Of a DNA stretch of 64,000 nucleotides, positions 11,785 to 24,537 are shown piece after piece (position 1 is the first letter of the stretch; the number at the start of each line of letters is the position of its first letter). The stretch lies in assembly GCA_947683625.1 (NCBI GenBank), contig CANTUR010000541.1, forward strand, positions 17,501 to 81,500, given 5' to 3'. The DNA comes from Mallotus nudiflorus (lineage: Eukaryota > Streptophyta > Magnoliopsida > Malpighiales > Euphorbiaceae). The notes beneath the pieces were generated by a model that was given only the letters and a program-made list of their open reading frames with translations, did not search any database and had not been told where the DNA came from. Position numbers and translations under genes: made by a program.

Positions 11785-14406
11785 TGGGTTGCCTGGGACT
11801 CAAACCCGGAACTAGTCGGATCGAGTAGAAATTTTCCTTGTTAAAAAATAGGCAAAAAAAAATCCCTCTCCAAGCCATGCTTGCATTTTTCATTGCACAC
11901 AGCTTTCCCTATGTATACATGGAACCGAACCCCCAGTTCCCTTCCTATACTGAAACCTTTAAGGAAGTTAAAAACTTAGTTGCTCAATCCTTACTCATAT
12001 ACTGTATGAGCATTTCATAAGAGATTTCATAAGAGAAATGAATGAATTTTTTGTTACTCCTTCATCATTTAAGGAAAATTTTGATTTACATGTTTTCATA
12101 ACCAACTATTCATGATTGGCCAAATCATTGATACAAATAATATCCAAATACCAAACCCGTCCTCTATATAACCTGCGTTAAATAAAAGAAACTCTTGGGA
12201 AGATCAAAGAAAGAATCTATTCTTCCTCCATAAAAAAATCTTCTAACAATTATGAACCTAATCTTTTCAAAAAAGCACGTACAATGCTTTTGTGTTTACA
12301 AGCCAAAGTTTTAACACAAGCAAATTGAAGTATATATTTTATTCGATACAAATTTTTTTTTTAAGATCTGCTATAATAATGAGAAAGATTTCTGTATATA
12401 CGCACAAATCGATCGATAATATCAGAATCCGTGGAATCAACCTGAGTCGATTTACTAATGGGATGTCCTACTGCGTTATAAAATTTTATTTTTGCCAATG
12501 ACCCAATTAAAGTAATAATTGGAACTATTGTATTGAGTTTCTTCATATTATTATCTTTATCTATTATAAATGAATTTTCTAGCATTTGACTCCGTACCAA
12601 CAACAAATTAAATTGTACATTTGAAAGATAGCCCAAAAAGTTGAGAGAATGCTTAGATAATGAATTTATATAGATCTTTTTTGGTTGAAACCACACATAA
12701 AAATGACATTGACAAAAATTGACAAGAAAATATTTCCATTTTTTCATCAAAAGAGGCCCACCCTTTAAAGTCAAAATGGATTTTCTTTGATATCTAACAT
12801 AATGCATGAAAGGATCCTTAAATAACCATAGGATGACCTAAAAATTATTAGCAAAGACTTCCGTAAAATGTTCTATTTTTCCATAGAAAAAAATGCGTTC
12901 AATAAGTACTAGAGAAAATGTTGACTGTAAATGAAAGGATTGTTTACGGAGAAAAAAAGAAGATGGATTCATATTCATATACATAAGAATTATATAGGAA
13001 CAAGAAAAATCTTGGATTACTTTTTGTAAAAATAGAAATAGATTGCTTTGGAATAATAAAACTATTCCAATTCAAATATTCATGAAGAAAGAGTCATAAT
13101 AAATGCAAAGAAGAAGGATCTTTCACCCAATAGCGAAGGATTTGAACCCATTTTTCTAGGTGGATGGGGTAAGGTATTAATACATCTGACATATAATTTA
13201 AATGTGGAAATTTGTCCTCTAAAAAAGGAAATATTGAATGAATTTATCGTAATTTATTAGACTTTACTATCTCTGACCTTCTTAAAGAAGATACTAATTG
13301 TAGGGAAAATGGGATTTCCATAATAACTGCAAACCCCTATGATATCATTTGTTAATACAAATTCTTATTGTACCTAAAAAATGGATTTTGATTAAAATCA
13401 TTAATAGAAATAATCAAATGATTCTATTGATACATTCGAATAATTAAACATTTTACAATTAATAAACTAGATTTATTGTCATAACCTACATTTTCCAACA
13501 AAGTAGATCTATTTAAACTGTAATCATGAGCAAATGTATAAATATATTCCCAAAAAATAAATGGGTAAAGGAAGTCATTTTTTCGAGATCTATCGAGTTC
13601 TAAATATCTTTGATATTCCTCCATTTTTATTTGAAATGAAATTGGATTGAAGCAAGGATAGAGGATTTTTATTGGGTTATTAAATGATACATAATGCGAT
13701 ACAGTAAAAACAAAGTAGTATAAAAGAAAATAATAGATACCTTGGAAAGAAATAGGTAAACTCATCAATGGATTCCCATCCTCCCTTTTTCCATCTAATT
13801 GGTTTATGTTCATTATAGAATAAAAAGATTAAAAAAAAAGATTAGAAATCCTTTATTTTTTCAAGCCAACAGCTCTTTTGATTTTTGATAAAACATCTTT
13901 ATCAATATACTTTTTCTTCGACACATTTATCTCCCTTAATAAGTAATAAGGGGGAATAACTAATAGTTAGGACTTATTAAATGAAAATTGAAAATATGCT
14001 CACAGAAAAGCCTTTCCCACATTAGGCACTAATTTCTTTTTAACGTCTAATTAGATCGGATAATCATTCAAATTAAGAATGTAAGTTCGTGGTTTTTTGT
14101 TTCCCTATAATTGGAACCATAGGACTCTATCCATTTATTCACTCAACCTAACCTTGAATTCATTTATTATTATTATGTTCTGCATCAATAATTCAAATAA
14201 GGTTTGGCACGATCTGACAAAAATGAAATATTCTCAGAATTCTCCATTTATATGACATGATATTTTTTCCATTCATTCCTTTCAGGATCAGTCCTGGTCT
14301 TACGAACTATACCGATGATATGTATGAATCCCTTTCTTCATACAAACGCGTAAAAGATATTAGTCGCACTTAAAAGCCGAGTGCTCTACCATTGAGTTAG
14401 CAACCC
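11785..14406 (-). tRNA. trnK-UUU: trnK-UUU, split by an intron carrying matK
   Basis: The 5' exon is at 14370-14406, the 3' exon at 11785-11820, and a 2.5-kb group II intron between them holds matK. The 5' exon keeps TTAAAAGCCGAG and AACTCAATGG; the 3' exon keeps CCGGGTTTGAGTCCCAGGCAA with C-to-T changes in the T arm (GTTCGAG to GTTTGAG, CCCGGG to CCCAGG). The order psbA, trnK/matK, rps16 is native. A broken copy. Confidence 0.9.
12106..13624 (-). pseudogene. matK: matK, group II intron maturase
   Basis: Lies inside the trnK intron on the same strand. MatK is the plastid maturase that helps splice group II introns. The N-terminus starts at 13624 with EEYQRYLELDRSRKNDFLYP; the C-terminal maturase domain is visible as MHYVRYQRKSIL near 12800 and SDSDIIDRFVRIYRNLSHYYS near 12370-12430. 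The length of ~1519 nt is close to native (~1.5 kb) but not a multiple of three, and the frame breaks between the two blocks and near 12361. Pseudogene with frameshifts and stops. Confidence 0.93.
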
Positions 14407-14752
14407 CCCCACCCAAAATTCAATTCTACAAACAGAAGAAAAATAAATAAAGAGATTAAAGCACATGACACAATCAAAATATTAAACTAGCAAGAAATGA
14501 AATAAAATTTAAAATTCAAAGAAATTAAATAAAGATATTTCTAATCAATTCTAAACATAAAAAAAAGAGATTGAAAGAGAAAGTCCATTTTTATAGACAA
14601 CTTCTTCCTCCCGGCTCTTACGCTACCCATTCTTAATATTTTCTCTTAATATTTTCTTCTATTTATATTTTATTTGTTATATGTTATATTTATGTCTTTG
14701 ACTTAACTATTCTACTTAGATTTAATTATTATACATATTATTATACGTATAC

Positions 14753-14802
<50 letters not shown>

Positions 14803-15414
14803 TCAAATATTCTTTATATTTTAGAATTTATAACCTTTTTTTCAATCAAACAAAACATTTGTATCACAACAAATCTAAGAAACCCATCACTTGAATGAAG
14901 AAAAAAACCAAATCAATGGAACAAGAATAAATAGATCCATAGAAAAGACCTAATTAGCTCAGATCGTATTATATTTAGTTGATAGACTGTTGTCAATATA
15001 AATGTAAATAGATTAAGAAAAAAAATACACAATGACGAAAATAAAAGAATGACTTGCATTCAATTTAACTAAATTTAAAAATTAATTAAATAAATTAATT
15101 AAATAATATAAATTAATTAATTAATTAATATAAATAATAAATAATAATTTAAATTATATTAAATAAAATTAAATAGTATTCAAAATTTAAATTAAATAGT
15201 ATTAAAATATTAATTAGTATTAAACAGAATTAAATTTAATATTAAGTATATTTAGAATATTAAGTAATTTATATTATATTATATTATATTAAGTATATTT
15301 ATATTTAATATAATATAATTAGAATATAATATTTTTAAGTTTTTAAGTAAGATTTAAGTAAAGAAAAAAAAACGTATGAATTCTGTATGAATAGAACAAG
15401 AGAAGGGGGGATAA
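14407..15414. other. trnK-rps16 spacer, A/T-rich, no gene
   Basis: Roughly 1 kb without a gene. It includes (TA)n at 14757-14797 and, from 15060 to 15350, nearly pure A/T sequence made of AATTAAATT and ATATTAAG-like blocks. Confidence 0.75.
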
Positions 15415-16550
15415 AGAAGTTCTATAACCCCCTTGCTTAAAATTAAAATATAATGAACAATTCCTGTAGGTTGAACACCTTTTTCAGGGAAATATAGAAT
15501 AGCATGAACATTTAAATTAAATAGGTTTGATTTTTTAGAGGATCATAAAAACAAAACCCACTTTTCGAAGATCTCTATCTTCTCTTCGGGATCGAATATC
15601 AATTGCAACAATTCAATAAACGACTCATTGGGATAGTGATAGAAAAAAAGACCCCCTGTAGAAATGTATAAGAAGTTTTCCCCTCGTACAGCTCAAGAAA
15701 AATGATTCAAAGATCTGTATATGTCTAGAATTATAGCATCAATCAAATAGATCGATAAAATCATCAAATCAATTAAAGTGTGATTTAAGTCCTTTTTCTT
15801 CTTTTTTTTTTTTACCAAAAAGGAAAAAATCGTTTGTACCCTCCTAACTCAAGTTGGATAACTTTCAAATAGCTCAAAGAGAACCCTTTAAGTTTAAGCA
15901 TTTTATTTTTCATTTATTGAGTGATCTCTAATGCCCTTTCTTTTGTTTCGCTTTTTATAATAATAATAGAATGTATCATTCTAATCTAATTGTTGAGACA
16001 ATTGAAAAGGGTATTTCCTTGTTCCAGGATCCTTTATCTTTGCCTTAAGTCATTGAGTTTAGACATTACTTCGGGGATCTTTAATCATTTCAAAATGGTA
16101 GCAACATACCAGTTTTTGTGATTTCTTTCTATTCAATACTCATACTAACACAATTGATTCCCATGTGATACACTTTTTTGATTAAAAGAATTTGGTCAAT
16201 TCCAACAAACCTTATTCTTGGACTTAAAATTTGCCCAAATTGGATCCTTTCTCTTTCGATATTGAAAATATATTTACGAACTTGTTACAACTTATTGATT
16301 AGGACTAACCCTGGATTCTTGCTCCTAAGAAATAAATTAATACTTTCTACTCAAACTCCATCATGTACTATTTACATTCCAACGGAATAAAAAATGAAGG
16401 TTCTAGTGTATAACAGAACAAATGATGTCGAGCTAAGCACTTCATTCCTATATGCTAATATATAGGATGGGTGTAATAATCCACAACTGATCGTGTCCTT
16501 CAAGTCACACCTTGCTATCTACCACATCATTTCAAATGAAGTTTTACCAT
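15415..16550 (-). pseudogene. rps16: rps16, plastid ribosomal protein bS16, two exons
   Basis: Exon 1 (about 16511-16550) reads ATGGTAAAACTTCATTTGAA on the minus strand, matching MVKLR/H. Exon 2 (about 15415-15622) carries recognisable text for RSRREDRDLRKVG and for AILYF.EKGVQPTGIVH. A group II intron of ~0.9 kb separates them. Exon 2 contains frame damage, and the tail after IVHYIL is degraded. It lies between trnK and trnQ in native order. The gene is often already lost from plastomes, so some damage could predate transfer, but the nuclear decay elsewhere explains it equally well. Confidence 0.85.
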
Positions 16551-17322
16551 AACATTATTTGAGTTTTGAATTGGTTTAACCGACATATAGTAATCTTAAA
16601 TTTTAACTTCTATTGGGCAGTTTTTATTTTTGAAGAAGTGTAAAAAACAATTCAAATTAATCCCATATTTTATTGTATGAATATTTCTTGATTTTCAATT
16701 CTAATTTAGAATAAGACAAAAGAAAAAGAAATAAATTCTTTTTGAATCCTCAAGTGACTCCATAGAACGGATTTGCCTATCTCACATTTCTTCGAGCCCC
16801 AAGGACTCATAAAAATCATTAAAAAGATTTCATTACTAAAGAATTGTTACTGAAATTTGTTATGGATATTCTATGTTAAATATTGAAATTAAGTTAAGTA
16901 AGAGATGATAAATTTTTTATATGGAAACAAAGGTGTTAATAAAAAAAATGTAAAAATACATACATATAATCATTTCTTCATTTTATGAGTAGTTTATTTG
17001 ACTTGAGTCTTTCTAAAATTTTCCTAAATCCTAAAGTAAAATGAAAAGTGAATAGGATATATGAGTTAATCCCGCCCCCACTGTTAGATAGATTTAGAAT
17101 TATTCATTAAAGCAAAAGACAAAATATCTCAAAATGCAGTTAGTTAAAAGAAACTACATATGAAATGAAACTTATGTAGTTTCTTTATTTGTTAATGTGA
17201 TTTTCATTTTAATAGGCACATGCATTGAAATAGATATCTTTCATTATTAATACTAATTAATTTCTATGGACTTCCCGAATTCAATTATGTGGGGGATGAT
17301 AAATCAAATAAGGAAAGATCTT

Positions 17323-17392
<70 letters not shown>

Positions 17393-17396
17393 ATAG
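16551..17396. other. rps16-trnQ spacer, no gene
   Basis: About 850 bp of plastid-type spacer. An inverted repeat near 17147-17182 (GAAACTACATATGAAAT ... TTATGTAGTTTC) could form a hairpin. A (TA)n tract occupies 17325-17392. Nothing coding seen. Confidence 0.75.
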
Positions 17397-17468
17397 CTAG
17401 GATGGAAGGATTCGAACCTCCGAATAGCGGGACCAAAACCCATTGCCTTACTGCTTGGCCACGCCCCA
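17397..17468 (-). tRNA. trnQ-UUG: trnQ-UUG, plastid-derived
   Basis: A 72-nt match to plastid tRNA-Gln, with the TTG anticodon within GGGTTTTGGTCCCGC and an intact T loop GGTTCGAATCC. Acceptor-end changes (CTAGGATGG against CTGGGACGG) break some pairs. It sits just upstream of psbK on the opposite strand, as in plastomes. Confidence 0.93.
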
Positions 17469-17841
17469 TTTGAATTTCTATTCAACACTAATAAAAACTA
17501 ATATTGGTATTAGTTCTTCGTCAATTCCCACCAAATATCTAGAAAATATATTTGCTTGTTGTTCGAATTTTTCTATGTATAGATATAGAATTAAATTGAA
17601 TTTATTGATCATAATATATAATTCAATTAAGAAATTGTATAAAAATATGATTTCCTCTTTGATTTGAGAATTGCAGGATTTTTGATTGGGTGAGTTTAAT
17701 AAAGTTTAATAAAGAAGGGTTCTGGTCTGCCTTTCTTTATCTTTATTTTTTTTTCAATTTTTAGATCTTTTATCTTTTATATTAATAACATATTAATAAC
17801 TCAGTCAAAATAGAATGATCTTCAAGAACAAAATGTTTGTT

Positions 17842-18033
17842 ATAATTAATATTTTTAGTTTAATTTGTATCTGTCTTAGTCTTAATTTTGCCCTTTATTC
17901 AAGCAATTTTTTCTTCACAAAATTGCCTGAAGCCTACGCCTTTTTGAATCCAATTGTAGATGTTATGCCAGTAATCCTTGTACTCTTTTTTCTATTAGCC
18001 TTTGTTTGGCAAGCTACTGTAAGTTTTTGATGA
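17842..18033 (+). pseudogene. psbK: psbK, photosystem II subunit K
   Basis: Matches the low-molecular-weight PSII subunit PsbK: the precursor leader IFSLICICLSLNFALYSS is followed by the mature FFFTKLPEAYAFLNPIVDVM and a single membrane helix, LVLFFLLAFVWQATVSF. The native ATG is ATA here (17842). An in-frame upstream ATG at 17815 keeps the frame open. The last Arg codon CGA has become TGA (18028-18030), one codon ahead of the native stop. Nearly intact, but with start and end both altered. Confidence 0.92.
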
Positions 18034-18489
18034 GATCTTTAATATTGCCCTAGAATAATTCATGATTTATTCAAGAAAAAAATTATAGCAATTAATAAGA
18101 TCATATAAGTCTTATAGTATGAAGCATAAGCTCTTAATTCAAATATTGAAGTTACTGTATAAATAGTTATTGTATAAATAGAAACATAAATATAAACATA
18201 AACGCGAGAATTCTGGATCAACCTACTTTTTTCTCATTCTAAACTTTTTCCATTGCAGATCTTCTTAGAGCCCTTTTTGTAGTCATGAAAAAATATTTCA
18301 TTTTCCATATGAAACCAATTTTTGGGCAATGAAAGACTCGACTTTTATTATAAAAGAATTTTTCAAAATTCTTTTCTATTCTATTTCTAGAAAACACTCC
18401 ATGTCTTGGTGTTAAAATAGAATATGTGGTATAAAAATATAGAATATATATATGTTTTCCAAACAAAAAAAGATCTTGGAGATTTTATA

Positions 18490-18600
18490 ATTCTTACGCT
18501 CAAACTCTTTGTTTACACAATAGTGATATTTTTTGTTTTTCTATTCATCTTTGGATTTTTATCTAATGATCCAGGACGTAATCCCAAGCGTGAAGAATAA
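18490..18600 (+). pseudogene. psbI: psbI, photosystem II subunit I
   Basis: A 37-codon stretch including TAA, the native length of PsbI, a single-helix PSII subunit next to D1. Apart from the start, the frame is open: LTLKLFVYT at the N-side, a hydrophobic helix, and SNDPGRNPKREE at the C-side (native GREE). The initiator ATG has become ATT at 18490, so it lacks a normal start. Confidence 0.92.
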
Positions 18601-18880
18601 AAATAAAATAAAATAATATTAATATATTAGAAATTAATATTAATATATTATAAATATAAATATAAATAAAAAATAATATATTATAAAATATAGATATTCT
18701 AAAATATAGAAAATAAAAAAATAAAAGTTTTTCTTGATTTTTCAATGTTCTTAGCATTTTACTATTCTACATTTTAAAATATTAAATTAAATTTAATTAA
18801 ATAATAAATAAAGTAAAAGGGTTCGTTAAATTTGAAAGAAATGAAAGAAAAGAAAAAAAATTCCAAGTCATTGCCGAAGC

Positions 18881-18969
18881 CGGAAAGAGAGGAATTCGAA
18901 CCCTCGGTACGGATAACCCTTACAACGGATTAGCAATCTGACGCTTTAATCCACTCAGCCATCTCTCCC
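18881..18969 (-). tRNA. trnS-GCU: trnS-GCU, plastid-derived
   Basis: Reverse-strand match to plastid tRNA-Ser(GCU): a class II tRNA of about 88-89 nt with a long variable arm, GCT anticodon in GATTGCTAAT and T loop GGTTCGAATTCC. Changes in the acceptor stem and the variable arm suggest decay. It follows psbI in the native order. Confidence 0.92.
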
Positions 18970-19185
18970 GATTGAAAAAAGATACTTACTATGTTACATT
19001 ATACAACAAGACAAGTAGGACTTAAAAAAAAAAGACATCTCCAATAACAACAACTTAATATTCTAATCAACCAATCAATATACTATATATTGATTCTATA
19101 TATTGATTGATATAATAAAAAATTTGAAAATGCTCGATCGTATTGCTCGACAAAAGGTTCATTTATATATGATAATCACATCGTA

Positions 19186-19904
19186 GCGGGTATAGTTTAG
19201 TGGTAAAAGTGTGATTCGTTCTATTAATTCTATTCTAATAGTTAAGGGATTTAATCCTTTACCCATCAATGAAAATTTGAGAAAGAATAGACATTCTCGT
19301 GATTTGTATCCATTTTTTTTTTCAATTATAAATTGGAAAAATTGGATTATGAAATTATGAAACATAATTTTGATTAATTGAATCAATACATTCAATCGAA
19401 TGAGTATAAGTAAAGGATCTATGGAAAAAGAGAGAAAAGTGTATTTCTAATCGTAACTAAATCTTCCATTTTTGCTTTATTTTGTATAGTCGAGATTGAA
19501 GCAAAATAAGTAGTAAACGATGACTTTGGTTTACTACATACATTGACATCTTGTTTTAGCTCAGTGGAAACAAACTATTTTTCCTAAGGATTCTTTCAAA
19601 TAGAAATAGAGAATGAAGTAACTAGAAAGATTATTAAAACCCCATGCATCTAGAGGGATCATCTAGAAAGCGCCTTGTTTTACTGTATTAAGACAGAAAG
19701 GCTGACATAGATGTTATAGGTCGAATTTTTTTTTGCTCATGTCTTATTGCTGGAAATTCTTTCATATTCCATAAAGGAGCCGAATGAAATCAAAGTTTCA
19801 TGTTCGGTTTTGAATTAGAGATGTTAAAGATGATGAATCAACGTCGACTATAACCCCTAGCCTTCTAACCTAACGATGCAGGTTCGATTCCTGCTACCTA
19901 CTCT
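19186..19904 (+). tRNA. trnG-UCC: trnG-UCC with intron, plastid-derived
   Basis: The 5' exon GCGGGTATAGTTTAGTGGTA starts at 19186; the 3' exon at about 19857-19904 contains TAACGATGCAGGTTCGATTC with acceptor-end changes (CTACCTACT for CTACCCGCT). The ~650-bp group II intron lies between, starting GTGTGATTCG. Native position between trnS-GCU and trnR-UCU. Confidence 0.9.
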
Positions 19905-20748
19905 ATATCTCTATGCTCTCTAAAAAATCGAGATCATAAATTTCAAATATTTCTATTTAAATTATTTTCTATTTTATTTATTTATTTCAATTTAAATAAA
20001 ATAATTTAATTTGACACTATACACGTTATACATATTTTATACTACATTTTATATTTTAATATTATATTTTAATAAATATTAATTAATAATTATTAAATTA
20101 ATAAATATTAATTATAATATTTATAATATTAATATAATTTAAATATTAATTATTATATATTCATTATATTATAGTAATATTAATTATATTATAATATTAT
20201 AATTATATTCTATTTAATTTTAATTAATTTTATATATTATACTATAATTTTTATTATTATAATTTATTATAATTATAATTATTATAATTATATTATATTT
20301 ATATTTTTATATTTAGTATATTTAGTTTACATTAAGTTTGTATTAATATTTGTATTAATAAATATTATGTATATATATATTATTATATATTTATATTAAT
20401 ATTCTATTTATAATATATCTATATATAAATTAATAGAAATTATATTCTATATATATATATGTATATATATATATTATATAGTTATTTTTATTTATTATAT
20501 ATAGTGTATATAATAAATAGTGTATATAATAATATATAAATATTAATTATTAATAGAAAATATTAATAATCTCATAACAAATTCCAAAATGAAATAAAAA
20601 TAATTATATTTATAAAAAAATTAATCGTTTTTTACTTTTTACATTTCATATTTAATTAAAAAAATAGGTAATTCCTAAAATTACCTTGCATATTCTTTTT
20701 TTTTTAAATGAAAGAAAAAAGAAAAAAAAAATGGAATGGAATATAAAA
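19905..20748. repeat. Expanded A/T-only spacer trnG-trnR
   Basis: About 840 bp, of which 20000-20570 is almost pure A and T arranged in shuffled TAATATTAATTATA blocks. The native trnG-trnR spacer is usually only a few hundred bases or less. No gene seen. Confidence 0.8.
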
Positions 20749-20820
20749 GCGTCCATTGTCTAATGGATAGGATAGAGGTCTTCTAAACCTTTGGTATAGG
20801 TTCAAATCCTATTGGACACA
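20749..20820 (+). tRNA. trnR-UCU: trnR-UCU, plastid-derived
   Basis: A 72-nt match to plastid tRNA-Arg(UCU): GCGTCCATTGTCTAATGGAT at the 5' end, anticodon TCT in GGTCTTCTAAACC, T loop GGTTCAAATCC. One acceptor change (GGACACA for GGACGCA). It is the last LSC gene of segment A; atpA, normally next, is absent. Confidence 0.94.
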
Positions 20821-21180
20821 ATTTTTTTTTCATATAATACCCATATCCATATAAATTAAATAAAATAATAAAAATAATATAATTATAAATAAATATATAA
20901 ATATAATAATATAATAAAATGAAAATAAAGATGATACAATTAGAATTTATAATATTTAATATAATTTAATATTAATATTAATATAATAATAATATAATAA
21001 ATAGAATATATAATATATAATAATATATAATATATATAATATAATAAATAGAATATATATATTAAATATATATATTCATTATTAATATATTAATAATAAA
21101 TAATAAATAATATATATAATAAAATTTATAATGAAATTTATAATTATAATAATATAATTATAAAAAATATAATAAAATAA
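20821..21180. other. A/T-rich junction between plastid segments A and B
   Basis: About 360 bp of nearly pure A/T sequence between trnR-UCU and a second ycf2 fragment that is not its neighbour in any standard plastome. The breakpoint lies within or at the right edge of this stretch, near 21180. Confidence 0.75.
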
Positions 21181-22075
21181 AGATGGAAACATGCTTAATA
21201 TCATTTGATTGAATAGTTGACCCAACTCCTTGTTGTTTGAAGAAACCCTCCACTTCAATTGATATTTTTTCACGAAAAGCAAACATGAGATAACAAATCC
21301 AGTCTTTCACTAAAATTTCGAATAGCTGTCCCAAATTCAAGTTGATTATGTTTCGCCCCTTCCTCGAAGAAAGATGATTAAACAATTCCCAATCATGGCC
21401 CTTGCGGATCGGATCATCCATATAATATACAAAAAGAAACTCCAAATATTTGATATCTTTTTCTTTGAATGAGATCTCAATTCCAGCGACGGTTTCATTA
21501 GATATCTTACAACTAGAATGCCTATTTTTTTCGATCCAGTTCCTCCACCACCCTGAACCCCAGTTAGATTCAAACATGATACACTTTTTAGCTATTAGGA
21601 GAACCCAAGTACTCTCTTTTGAATCCAGGAAAGAACTCTTAGAGATCTTTTTTCCTTTTAGAAGATACAGGAGTGAAAAATCAACCTATTGATATTGGAA
21701 GACTAAAACGATTCTTCCAATGTATCATTTTTTGCTCTAATGGAATTCATAGGTATAGGAAAAAGCCCTGTCAAATAGAGATTTTTTCTTTTGACCATCC
21801 TTCGATTGTTAATACGATATATAAGGACCACTACTACAAATAGTACTACACCCTTGATCGTGAAATATCAATTGCTTGTTGAACCCTGTGAATTGCGTGA
21901 AAGTAAGATACTCCAAATTTGGGAGTCCGAGAGTTTTATAAAATGTTCTTGATTGAAAAAAAATGTGAATGAAAGATCCCACAAAATTGAATTGGGTCCA
22001 TGAATCTAAGAAATAGTGAGAATTCTTTATCTCTCTCAATTCGAAAATCCAGGATTTGAATTGATGTCCTTTCAT
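21181..22075 (-). pseudogene. ycf2: ycf2 5' fragment, IR copy B
   Basis: Starts at ATG 22075 with KGHQFKSWIFELREIKNSHYF and covers roughly the first 290 codons, ending at the segment junction near 21181 in the region IPIEVEGFFKQQ..STIQSND. A frameshift near 21980 (after FIHIFFQS) and further ones split it into three open pieces. It retains the portion deleted from copy A near 5215. Same gene order with trnI-CAU downstream. Confidence 0.93.
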
Positions 22076-22163
22076 TGATTCCTCCTAAATTGCATTGATT
22101 TATCCTAAAGATTTCATTTCAATTGGAATTTGGTTATTCACCATGTATGAGGATCCCTACTAA

Positions 22164-22237
22164 GCATCCATGGCTGAATGGTTAAAGTGCCTAACTCATA
22201 ATTGGTGAATTCGTAGGTTCAATTCCTACTGGATGCA
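22164..22237 (+). tRNA. trnI-CAU: trnI-CAU, plastid-derived, copy B
   Basis: A 74-nt match with CAT anticodon and an intact T loop GGTTCAAT. It differs from copy A at several sites (GGCTGA kept here, AAGTGCCTAAC for AAGCGCCCAAC), so the two copies decayed independently. Confidence 0.94.
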
Positions 22238-22402
22238 CGCTAATGGGACCCTCCAATAAGTCTATTGGAATTGGCTCTGTATCAATGGAATCTTATCATC
22301 CATACATAACAAATTGGTGTGGTATATTCATATCATAATATATGAACAGTAAGAACTAGCATTCTTATTGAGATTAGAACTCATAGGGAAGAAAATAGAT
22401 TT

Positions 22403-22675
22403 ATGGGTGGAATCCAATATGTAGTATTTACAGAAAAAAGTATTCAGTTATTGGGAAAAAATCAATATACTTTTAATGTCGAATCAGGATCAACTAGGAC
22501 AGAAATAAAACATTGGGTCAAACTCTTCTTTAGTGTCAAGGTAATAGCTATGAATAACCATCGACTCCTAGGAAAGGGTAGAAAAATGAGACCTATTATA
22601 GGACATATAATGCGTATGATCATTACTCTTCAACTGGGTTATTCTATTCCACCTTATAGAAAGAAAAGAACTTAA
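22403..22675 (+). CDS. rpl23: rpl23, plastid ribosomal protein uL23, copy B
   Basis: An open 90-codon frame, the same length as copy A and lacking the same three residues before MIITLQLGY. Hand comparison with 6256-6528 shows about 18 differences in 273 nt. Substitutions at conserved sites (VKLFFSVKV for the family VELFFGVKV) suggest drift. Open frame, probably without function. Confidence 0.85.
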   Translation: MGGIQYVVFTEKSIQLLGKNQYTFNVESGSTRTEIKHWVKLFFSVKVIAMNNHRLLGKGRKMRPIIGHIMRMIITLQLGYSIPPYRKKRT

Positions 22676-22693
22676 ATCAAAATACTTAATATC

Positions 22694-24195
22694 ATGGCAA
22701 TACATTTATACAAAACTTCTACCCCGAGCACACATAATGGAGCCATAGATAGTTAAGTGAAATCCAATACACGAAATACATGAAATAATGTGATATATGG
22801 ATAGCATCATTGTGGTAGAGGCCATAATGCCAAAGGAATCATTACTACAAGGCATAGAGGGGGAGGTCATAAGCGTCTATACCGTGAAATCGATTTTGAT
22901 GGAATGAAAAAGACATATATGAGAGAATCGTAACCATATAATACGACCCTAATCAAAATGCATACATTTGTCTCATACATTATGAGGATGGTGAAAAGAG
23001 ATATATTTTACATCCCAGAGGGGCTATAATTAGAGATACCATTATTTCTGGTACAGAAGTTCCTATAAAAATGGGAAATGCCCTACCTTTGAGTGCAATT
23101 TGAACTATTGATTTACGTAATTAGAAGTAACTAATTAGGTTTATGATGAAACCTAGAAATCAATCACTTATCCAAATTGAGTACCTCTACAGGATATACC
23201 TCAACAGAAAACTGAAGAGTAACAGCAGCAAGTGATTGAGTTCAGTAGTTCCCCATAGAAAATTATTGACTCTAAAGATATAGTAATATGGAGAAGAAAA
23301 AATAGTTTCAATCACCGACAGAACTAGAAGCACCCCTTGTTTTAAAGAGAGGAGGATGGGTTATTCACATTTCATTTGATGGTCAGAGGCGAATTAAAAG
23401 CTAAGCAGTGGTAATTCTAATGATTCCCCCAGGAAAAAATAGAATTGTCTCCTACGTTACCCTTAATATGTGGAAGTATCGACGTAATTTCATAGAGTCA
23501 TTCGGTTTGAATGCTACATGAAGAACATAAGCCAGATGAAGGAATAGGAAGACGTAGGATGTAGAAGAGCATAACATAAGTGATTTAGCGGAGTTGGATT
23601 CCTATATATCCACTCATGTAGTGCTTTATTTCATTTTATGATATATAAGATCCATTTGTATAGATATCATCATCTACACCCAGAAAGCTGTATGCTTTGG
23701 AAGAAGCTTATATAGTTTGGGAAGAGGTTTTGATTGATAAAAAAGAAGAATCTACTTTAACCAATATGCCTTTAGGCATGACCATACATAACATTGAAAT
23801 CACACTTGGAAGGGGTGGACAATTAGTTAGAGCTGCGGGTACTGTAGCGAAATTGATTGGAAAAGAGGGAAAATCAGCCACATTAAAATTACCTTATGGG
23901 GAGGTTCATTTAATATCTAAAAATTGCTCAGCAACAATCGGACAAGTAGGGAATACTAGGGTGAACTAAAAAAGTTTGGGTAGAGCCGAATCTAAATGTT
24001 GGCTAGGTAAGCGTCATGTAGTAAGAGGAGTAGTTATGAACCCTATAGACCATCCCCTTGGGGGTGATGAAGGGAGGGCCCTAATTGGTAGAAAAAAAAC
24101 CCGCAACCCCTTGGGGTTATCTTGCACTTGGAAGAAGAAGTAGAAAAAGGAATAAATATAATGATAATTTGATTCTTTGTCGCCGTAGTAAATAG
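22694..24195 (+). pseudogene. rpl2: rpl2, two exons, copy B
   Basis: Exon 1 at 22694-23092 opens with ATGGCAATACATTTATACAA; exon 2 at 23761-24195. The intron has the GTGCA 5' end. The exon-2 block IHNIEITLGRGGQL is clear, then the frame stops at TAA near 23967 where native VNQKSLGRAG reads VN-stop. Exon 1 has CAA to TAA and a 1-bp deletion relative to copy A. It shares the 9-bp exon-1 insertion with copy A. Confidence 0.93.
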
Positions 24196-24259
24196 GAGAA
24201 AAAATAGAATTTGTTTCTTCGTCTTTTCAAAATAAATAAAAAAATAGGAGAAATTAACT

Positions 24260-24537
24260 GTGACAAGTTCACTTAAAAAAAATCCTTTTGTAGCAAACCA
24301 TTTATTAAAAAAATAAATAAGCTTAACACAAAAGCAGAAAAAGAAATAATAGTAACATGGTCCCAGGCATCTACCATTATACCCACAATGATCGGCCATA
24401 CTATTGCTATCTATAATGGAAAGGAGCATTTACCTATTTATGTAACAGGTCGTATGGTGGGCCATAAACTGAGAGAATTTGCACTTACTCTAAATTTCCA
24501 AGGACATGCAAAAAATGATAATAAATCTCGTTGTTAA
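24260..24537 (+). pseudogene. rps19: rps19, copy B
   Basis: GTG start at 24260 and TAA at 24535-24537. Its 278 nt are one base short of the native 279, owing to a lost A in the poly-A-rich codons 15-17, so the frame shifts early. The later block IGHTIAIYNGKEHLPIYV remains readable. Confidence 0.92.

Noticed and set aside
17281..17488. Minus-strand ORFs over trnQ
   Set aside because: They translate trnQ-UUG plus a (TA)n tract; no real protein.
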